From Oikopleura dioica (lineage: Eukaryota > Chordata > Appendicularia > Copelata > Oikopleuridae), in the NCBI GenBank assembly GCA_907165135.1, contig OU015567.1, positions 9,057,001 to 9,121,000 on the forward strand: 64,000 bases of DNA. The letters run 5' to 3'. This document shows, one piece after another, positions 57,270-64,000 of the stretch (position 1 is the first letter of the stretch; every line of letters begins with the position of its first letter). Made by a program: the position numbers and the translations under genes. The notes beneath the pieces are model-generated. The model saw only the letters and a list, made by a program, of their open reading frames with translations, searched no databases and was not told the origin of the DNA.

Positions 57270-59168
57270 TTAAAATCCGGGAGTCTTTCTTTTACCACCG
57301 CCTCCTTTTTTCTTTTGAGCACCGCCTTTCTTCTTCGCGCTTCGTTCCTAGAGTTTGGGATTAAGTTTTCGCTCTATCTGGGAGTCTCGTTTTTCCTCGT
57401 AAAAATGATGGACCGACCCTTGTTTACTGTTTACCTTTAAATTAGCCTTTCGTTTGTCTTGCTTGGCCTTCATTTTCTCCTGCAGCTGCTCGGTTCTCTG
57501 CGCCCACTTGGTCTTTGACTTTTCTTTCTTTTTCTCGACTCGTTTGAGACTTCGTTTCAACAGATTTGCATCATCTTTAACCTTTAAAAATCTCATATTC
57601 GAAAATCTCATGTCAGCGCATTTCTACCAAGAAGTTTAGCTCTTGTGGGAGAAAGCCCCTGGGCCCCCTTCCCCGTATCCCGCGCAAATCACTGTCGGGG
57701 AAGTCTAGAAAATTTCTTTACCACTTGCTTGGCGGTTTAGAAGAATCTCGAGATTCTGAAGAACAGAATCTGGAAAGTAAACGGGTCTGAGCCAATGAGA
57801 GAGCCGACAGGGGTTTGCGCGGCTTCTCCCCAAAATTAGGCGCGCTCAGAAATGCCCATGTCCCGGGCCAATATCTCCCGCCACATGTCTTCAGACATGG
57901 GCAGATTCTCCTATCTCCCTTTACTGCTCAACTTCATGGTACCTTTTCTCCTTTCATTCTCGTCATCGCATTCTTCCACTTTGCCTTTTCTCTCAAAGCT
58001 TCGGCCTTTTCAGGATTCGTTTCCTCTAGCTGTTCCAGTCTGGCTTCTTTGATTTCCGCCTCTTTGAGGCGAGTTTGCAGACTCTTCTTTTTCTACAAAA
58101 ATGACATGAAACGAAGAACCAAACAAAAGGGCGCGTTACCTTTTGCTTCTCTTTTTCCGCTTCAAGAGGATCTTTGATGAGATCAAATTTGTTGAAAATG
58201 ACTTTTCCATTTTCAACTGGTTCTTTTCTCGGGCTCTGGCTTCCGCGCTGCTGATCAGCCGCCGCGATTTCTTTAACTTTTGTTTTGAGTTTTTGCTTCT
58301 TTGCCTTTTTTCGTTCTCTTTCTGCTTTTCGTTTTTCACTGAGAACAAATGAAGAAAGGTTCTTCTGCGAAGTCATTTTACCTGACGATTCGTTGTTCCT
58401 CTTCAGTTCTCGGCGTCTTCGGCAGATCTCGTTTTTGGTTCGCTCTGATTTCCGCCATTTTCTCCGCGAACTTCTCCTTCAAGTCTGACGGCCTCAAAGC
58501 GTCGTTTTCAGTTGATCTTGGTGCGCTTTGTTCCGTCGGTGCATCTGCAGCCATACATTGTAGAAGCTTCTGAAATACACCGCATCAGATAAATAGCACA
58601 AAAAGATATCTTACCATGCTCGTAGTCAAGGCCGTATCTGGATTCAGTCGGAGTCGTCGCTTTTCAGCCTTGGAAATTCCTTCATTCTTCGCTTTTTCGG
58701 CATAATCAGTGGGGATCTAAAAATTCTAGTCAGCGTGTCCAAGAGTTACTTTTACGTCAAGCTTAAAAGAAAATGGAAAACCGACTTGTTTATTGTGTTG
58801 AATATATTGATGGGAATGAAAAAAACGAATTGTGAAAAAAAAAGCTATTAGGAAACGCAGCACGTGAGAGCGATTCACTGGAGAAAAGGGCGTTTATCGA
58901 AATAATTTTGTAAAATTTGCCGGCCCTCGTGGGACCGGCTCGCTCAGGTTTAAATTTAATTAAGTTTTACATTTTTATTAGTTAAACAAGTGAAGCAAAT
59001 AAATTACTTCTCAAGCATCATAAATGGCTGCTGAAATAGCCGGGCCCTTCTGCTCAAGTTATCAAATAGTTTTCTTACATAAACAGAAGCCGGAACAAGA
59101 TCGACCAGGTCCGTCACCCAATTATCGAAGCTGATCAATTTTTCCTCCAATTTCTTCTCGTCACCCAT
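57270..59168 (-). CDS. SURF6: SURF6-like nucleolar ribosome-biogenesis protein
   Basis: Nucleolar RNA/DNA-binding protein for rRNA processing. The start at 59168 (MGDEKKLEEKLISFDNW) splices after DLVPASVY to IPTDYAEKAKNEGISK, then to KLLQCMAADAP and LKEKFAEKMAEIRANQK. The middle is Lys/Glu-rich (KRKAERERKKAKKQK), with the family motif GKVIFNKFDLI. The C-terminal domain shows LQTRLKEAEIKEARLEQLEE, EKAKWKNAM, VKDDANLLKRSLKRVEKKKE and RTEQLQEKMKAKQDKRKANL. It ends in a Gly/Lys tail (KKKGGGGKRKTPGF). Architecture matches SURF6/Rrp14. The stop is 190 bp before the STT3 ATG, and an AG acceptor lies about 33 bases before its own ATG; both suit an operon. Confidence 0.8.
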
Positions 59169-59331
59169 CGGAATTCAAGTTTTTGAGCAATTCCGTGTTC
59201 TAAAACCAATTATGCATAACTTTGATTTTGAATGGTTTGAAATGAATTCAAAGGACAGAATTGAAATGTTTTTGATTTGAAATCAGAAGAAAAGTTGAAG
59301 AAAAAATGATCGCCATCAATTTGACACGATG

Positions 59332-62300
59332 TCAATTAGTAACGATGTCGATAGAGTTTGAAATGAGCTGTTGAAGGTTGCTTCTTGGCTCGACAAGGTC
59401 TTCGTTTAGGAACTTCATGAGCTGGGAAAAGGTGCAACTGCGGATGCTCCACGCGCTTTCGTCGCTTGATTCAAAGATTTGGGCGGCAAGGGACTCTCGC
59501 GTCTCACGTGATAAGAGATCGACCGACTGAAACGATTAATTACTGCCAAATTTACGAAATTTATGATAGCACGTGATCAATAAATTGTATTATAAAATAA
59601 ACCCCAGAAAAAAGCTCAAAATTGAATTACTCGATCGCTCAAGTGAATGATACCCTGACGCAATCACAAATATACATAATTTTCTCAGTGAAATTATCAA
59701 ATCAATCAAAACGTAACTAACTTACTTTCTCTGATCGAAGAAGGGTGAGAGCTTCTGTCGGGCTTTTTGCTTTGATTTCAAGAAATTCTGCTTCGAGCAG
59801 GAGGCCCCTTAGTTTGAGCATGATTTCGGCGGGATCTTCATTCAGCGCTTGGAAGCACCAGAAGTCGCACATCCGGTCGTTCTTCTTGCGGAATAAGCAA
59901 CATTAAGTAATATCCTCAGCACAATGAAACTATGCTGAGAATCGATAAGCATTCTGCTTTCTCGCTGAGCAAAGCGCTATTCCGCTCCTGATACTCTTCG
60001 ATACCAGGGTTCCCACCGAACAAGAGCATCACCGAATCTGTTTTACCGGGCTCAATATATTGAATACTTTCTTCGAAAAACCGAAAAACTAGCAAAAATG
60101 GACAAACTTGAGAACCAAGAAGAATGGTCGAAACTGACAATGATTGACTATCCAAAAGCTAAGAGCCAAATAGCAGCAATAATGCTGGAAAAGATAGATG
60201 AGATGGAGGAAAAGTTACTCCTAGCTAACTGGTATCTGCAAAGGAAGGGTGAGATAGGATAGAAGAAAAGATAGAGAAAACAATTTCCCTCATCCTTTTG
60301 TAAGAGAGAGAACTGTACCTGGTGATCTTTGGCCAACAGTAAAGAATATTCGAGACCTAAATTATCTCAGGAGGAGCTCTATACTTTTCTAGGAGCAAAC
60401 GATTCTACAAAAATGAACATGAGCGGACTGCTAGCCAAGTTTACGCACAAAATAATCATGAATCTCGTACCAGAGATCGAAAATGTCCGACTGAGCAAAC
60501 TTCTTGCTATAAAATGATTCCACAAAATGATTCAAAATACCGTAAATGGAGCTCGATAAAGGCTAGACATGAAGTCACTCGACCTTTACTTCACGTGGCA
60601 TGAGATTAATTCAGTCTAGGATACTCTCTCGTCCAATCTGGCAGTCAATTTGTCTCAGAGATCTTGAAGATCTCGGAAAAAGTCACGTGAGTATCCGGGT
60701 TCAAGACCAAGTAATGACGGCAGCGCGAAGGCTCGCAGGCTACTACGCAATAACTCTGGAAAACTTGAGACGATTTAATAATCAGAAAAGCACTGGCAGT
60801 ACTGGCTCATGGTTATCTTCATTAGCACTGAGTAGGGCGACCAAGGAGGAGGGTAAGCTGGCAATGATGACCGTAAGTCGCTTGGAAGTGGGGATCATCT
60901 CTTGAGCCATTTCAGATGGTGGAAAAGTCAACGATCGAGAAAATCCGGATGGAAAGGTCTAAGATGCAGATGAATGCGATTATACAGGATCTCTATCAAT
61001 CCTACGAACACCGATTCGAGTTATTTCGTCAGCCGCGGGTTTGTCAAAATTTTGTTGAAAAAAAAATCATTTGATATAATAACCCTGATTAGATGGAAGA
61101 TAGAAGCAAGGAAAAGAACAACACTGGAGCTGTCGATATTTGCCGGCAATTATTAGCCCTACTTGGATGCAGAAGAGGAGTACGAGTTAAGCCTGTAACT
61201 TGAAACAAAAATAAAGAGTAAATTGAGCCATCCCTGATAGATTTGTTACTGCATGAGCTCTTCTAGCAATCGGACCAGAATTATGTTTCATTATCCGCCA
61301 CTGTTTCTTGTCTATGGAATAGATCCACATGGCCAGACCTAAAAAAACGAGTTAGACGCAAGATTTAGTGGAAATTGTAGTGGACCATCGATGGTTGCGT
61401 TTCTTGACTTTTTGTAAGTTCTGCTGGACTGGACCGCTGAGCCAACAAGAACGCGAATTTGTCGCTTTTGTTGGTGGAAAAATGCCCTCTGCGTGAGTCC
61501 ACATGGTGGCGCCAAAGGACCCTTCCCATCGTGAAGGGTTGACACTTGACAGCTGCTCAAGTCATAGGCGATCAGGTCATTCAGATCCGTTTTACTTTTC
61601 AGACCGCCCAAGATATAAAGAATCCCAGAGGACTGGTCTAGGGTCATTGCGTGCGAATTTCGCGGGATTATCGGAGTCTCCACGAGAGTCCACGAGTTAT
61701 GATGCGAATTCTAGACATTTTTAATTCAATTATAGCAATTTTAAATGCTGATCTCAAGTAGTTTTTATGAGGAGGCTGAAAACCCTCACATAACTAGGAA
61801 ATTGGTCGCTAAATGGTACAACTTTTGATGAGGCTTACCCATTTGTAGAAATTGCCATAATTGGAGCGGATTGGACTCGTCGGTTGAAAATCATCAAGAC
61901 TAAAATCCTCGATTCTTGTCGTCCTTTGTAAGACCCGCCCACCAAAGCAGACCAAATCGCCCGTCTTTTCAGAAAACAGCATCTGATGATCGTAGATCAG
62001 CGGCGGCCCTCCTTCTTTTTCGACATCTTCAGAGATCAAAGCCCATTTGTTCGAGTTGATTTCGTATTTGTAGAAATCGTTTGGAATGCGTTTCTTTTGT
62101 TGACCAATATTGTCTACGTATCTACCAAGGAAAAAAATCGTGCCGCTTGTTCTGTCGATCGCCATTTTGTGACAACAGCGAGGAGAAGGGCCGTCTTGAA
62201 CTTGAGCATCGTTAGTGACCATTTTCCACTGTTCGGAGAGGAAGTCGTACTGCCAAAAGTCCCCGAGCTCGGATGTTCCTGTCCAGCCGCCGTGGAGATA

Positions 62301-63307
62301 CAGCTTTGAGCTGAAACAACATCCGTCAAAATGAACCTTTAGTACATTCGAGATCTTACTTATATGTAACCATTTGATGGCCTCCACGAGGGGCCGGCCA
62401 CGAGTCAGTCACTTTTTTCATTTTGATTCTTCTCCATGCACCTATCGGTGTTTTTTGAACAAGAACTTCGGAAAATTCTGGATCTTGTAGAAGTTTCTCG
62501 ACTGATTGATAGTTTCCTTCTGTCACTAGTTCCTCGAACAGCCTCGTTACTATGCTTGCTTCGAGTTTTCTTCCGTCTGAACTGGAGAGAAGAGCTCTGT
62601 AAGCATCGACGTAGCCGTTTGAGCGAAGATATTTGAGGGTCATTTTGTGAGCTTGAAGCTGGCTGTTTTCCGCTCGAACTCGGTTGAATTTTTTGACGAT
62701 ATCCGGAGCAGCTGTGCCTCGCAGCCTGAAATTGTGGAAATTAAAGACTTCGATAATAGGTGCAAATTACTTACTCTAGGATCATCGATCCACTGTCAAA
62801 GCTGTGGCCGCATATATCCGATTCTATGACGAGGGCATTCGACGGAATTAGACTTTCCGTTTTCTCCAAGATGGTTGAAGAAATGTCTCTGTATTGAAAG
62901 AGCCAAGAGCAGCTGAGCGGCGAGGTCTCGTGGTAGAGTTCGCCCAGCCGTCGAATGTTTGAGTCTTTCTGGCTACCGCCGACGTAAAAGGAGAAATCGG
63001 CATTGAGGACGTCGTTGATTGACGCTGCTGTTTCGGGCGGAAGACGGACAGAGATCTCAGTAATTATTGAGTCACATGGAAGACGGACATAGACGGTATG
63101 ACGGCGGCGTTCTGGGCGATGTCTGTGACGTTCAAAAATTGATTTAACCTCGTCCAAAACTCCTCCTAGATTATCATCGTTCCATCATGTTCTTTGAAGA
63201 AGGCATCTACCTTTAGAGGCAGCAAAAGCTCCGGGAAATGGCCCTGGTGAGTAGGAAACGAGATCAAACTTCAACTCTTCGCATAAATCTTGCATCCCAT
63301 CATTCAT
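59332..63307 (-). CDS. MKLN1: Muskelin
   Basis: Kelch-repeat adaptor and component of the CTLH/GID ubiquitin ligase complex. Order: N-terminal discoidin-like region (start 63307, MNDGMQDLCEELKFDLVSYS; then VYVRLPCDSIITEISVRLPP), LisH/CTLH region (MTLKYLRSNGYVDAYRALL, FEELVTEGNYQSVEKLL), and kelch repeats (RGGHQMVTYKSKLYLHGGW, PRCCHKMAIDRTSGTIFFLG, YDHQMLFSEKTGDLVCFGGR, NSHAMTLDQSSGILYILGG, MLLFGGNPG). The C-terminal domain starts DRMCDFWCFQALNEDPAEIM and ends SNSIDIVTN at 59332. The N-terminal domain is diverged from vertebrate muskelin. An intron between about 60090 and 61330 holds a plus-strand gene. Confidence 0.88.
60098..61203 (+). CDS. Unknown gene nested in a muskelin intron
   Basis: Coding-looking segments on the plus strand: MDKLENQEEWSKLTMIDYPK from 60098, RELYLVIFGQ near 60310, QEELYTFLGANDSTKMNMSG (60340-60517), and VSIRVQDQVMTAARRLAGYY to about 60870. 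These are followed after a GT-AG intron by MVEKSTIEKIRMERSKMQMN and KNNTGAVDICRQLLALLGCR, ending at 61203. The 60340-60517 frame has its own stop, so there may be two genes or alternative ends. The product is helical and hydrophilic, with no signal peptide or membrane segment. No family is recognised. Its ATG is 8-10 bases from the muskelin acceptor on the opposite strand. Confidence 0.45.
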
Positions 63308-63561
63308 TCAAATAATTTCTTCAAAGAAAAAATACGATGATTAGGCTCATTCGGATTCAAAGAATTCAGTTTTTTATTAGTGCTGTGCCAATAAAATAAA
63401 TAAATGCATCAATGAAAACACACAGTGGATCAGAGGGAGAAGAAGATAATTGAAGAAATTAAAAATTGAACGATTGAACGGTCGTTAATTAAATAAGACT
63501 AGCAACGTTTGAACTATTCGAGGCTATTATCATTGTTTTTTGTATAATTTGTAAGCGTTTA

Positions 63562-64000
63562 TTAATTCGGTTTGGGTTTGAGCTCTTTGAGCTTCTTTTT
63601 GCTGTACAAGGTCATCATCAAAGTCGAGAAATTGCCCAGAGCAAGAATCAAATACAGCGTCGACATCCAAATGATCTAAGAGAACAGTTAGATTTTACAA
63701 ATATTCACAATATGAAAACATGCATGCAACATAAAATTGCTGAAATTTATTTAGACAACGAAGAAGACGACTAAAATATCTTACATGCTTTCCGTTGTTC
63801 TGAAAATAAGCTTTAGTAAGTGCGATAAAGGAGTGTTGCGATAAGGGAGTTTTGTCTGATAAGTGGACATAAATTGAAACCTGTAATGAGAAGCTGGGGA
63901 ACTTTGCGTCAAAATTATTATCTTGCTTTAGCTGAAACAAGATCAGTCCCCTGAAAAGTTGAAAACAAAGAGTTACAAACCTGCCAAGTATTGGAAGGAC
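63562..64000 (-). CDS. Membrane protein, C-terminal part (runs off the window)
   Basis: Three exons: LKQDNNFDAKFPSFSLQ near 63900-63935, VSIYVHLSDKTPLSQHSF...FQNNGK around 63800-63885, and a final exon with a transmembrane segment (IIWMSTLYLILALGNFSTLM) and a basic tail (SKKKLKELKPKPN) ending at 63562. More 5' coding sequence lies beyond 64000. The family is not recognised. It is 254 bp upstream of the muskelin start on the same strand. Confidence 0.5.

Noticed and set aside
1-64000. CRISPR arrays, bacterial operons, rRNA or tRNA genes, spliced-leader RNA gene
   Set aside because: None was seen. The window is eukaryotic, and no tRNA box B with a paired acceptor stem or rRNA stretch was recognised by eye; a covariance-model scan would be needed to exclude small RNAs.

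Overview
This is nuclear DNA from an animal, most likely a larvacean (appendicularian) tunicate related to Oikopleura. The basis is the gene set (laminin beta, chondroitin synthase, muskelin, MFSD11, myotubularin-related phosphatase, nuclear receptor, GPCR), the extreme compactness (most introns about 25-110 bp, intergenic gaps often under 250 bp), many introns that only make sense with GA-AG or GC-AG boundaries, and co-oriented gene strings with AG acceptors just before start codons. GA/GC-AG introns, operons and spliced-leader trans-splicing are established for Oikopleura dioica. The species call is inference. All gene models were assembled by eye from reading frames, splice signals and remembered family features; no search was run.

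Layout. 0-1.5 kb: a minus-strand gene of unknown function interrupted by a hAT-type MITE, then the last exon of a TXNDC15-like gene. 1.6-6.3 kb (+): aminoacylase-1, then a myotubularin-related phosphatase with an opposite-strand gene inside one of its introns. 6.7-10.7 kb (+): an alpha-carbonic anhydrase and an arylsulfatase B-like gene with two pairs of tandem, apparently mutually exclusive exons. 10.8-16.8 kb (-): a nuclear receptor with no visible ligand-binding domain (one intron is almost entirely a nested transposon), a patch of hormone-response half-sites, a chromodomain gene and a Ly6/uPAR-like gene. 17.2-18.0 kb: a small membrane protein and a small secreted peptide. 18-22.8 kb is gene-poor and precedes a large laminin beta gene (22.8-31.4 kb, +). 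32.5-35.2 kb (-): a GPCR carrying a 1.1-kb hAT MITE in an intron. 35.8-38.7 kb (-): chondroitin sulfate synthase. 40.6-48.1 kb (+): a multi-span membrane protein fused to EF-hands, a seven-span unknown, and MFSD11. 48-52 kb is gene-poor. 52.6-64 kb (-): a tight co-oriented string reading from the right edge inward: partial membrane protein, muskelin (with an opposite-strand gene in an intron), SURF6, a divergent STT3 and a FAM228-like gene. This string looks like one or more operons.

The most notable signals are: (1) a hAT MITE with a perfect 8-bp target duplication inside the STT3 coding sequence which, removed as a GC-AG intron, restores the reading frame exactly, so it looks like an intron born from a transposon; (2) that STT3 appears to lack three of the family's catalytic motifs; (3) the two mutually exclusive exon pairs in the arylsulfatase gene, each separated by 25-29 bp, apparently too short to be an intron; (4) a family of fold-back MITEs whose arms are tandem-repeat arrays; and (5) a nuclear receptor lacking a recognisable ligand-binding domain, next to a DR4 response element.
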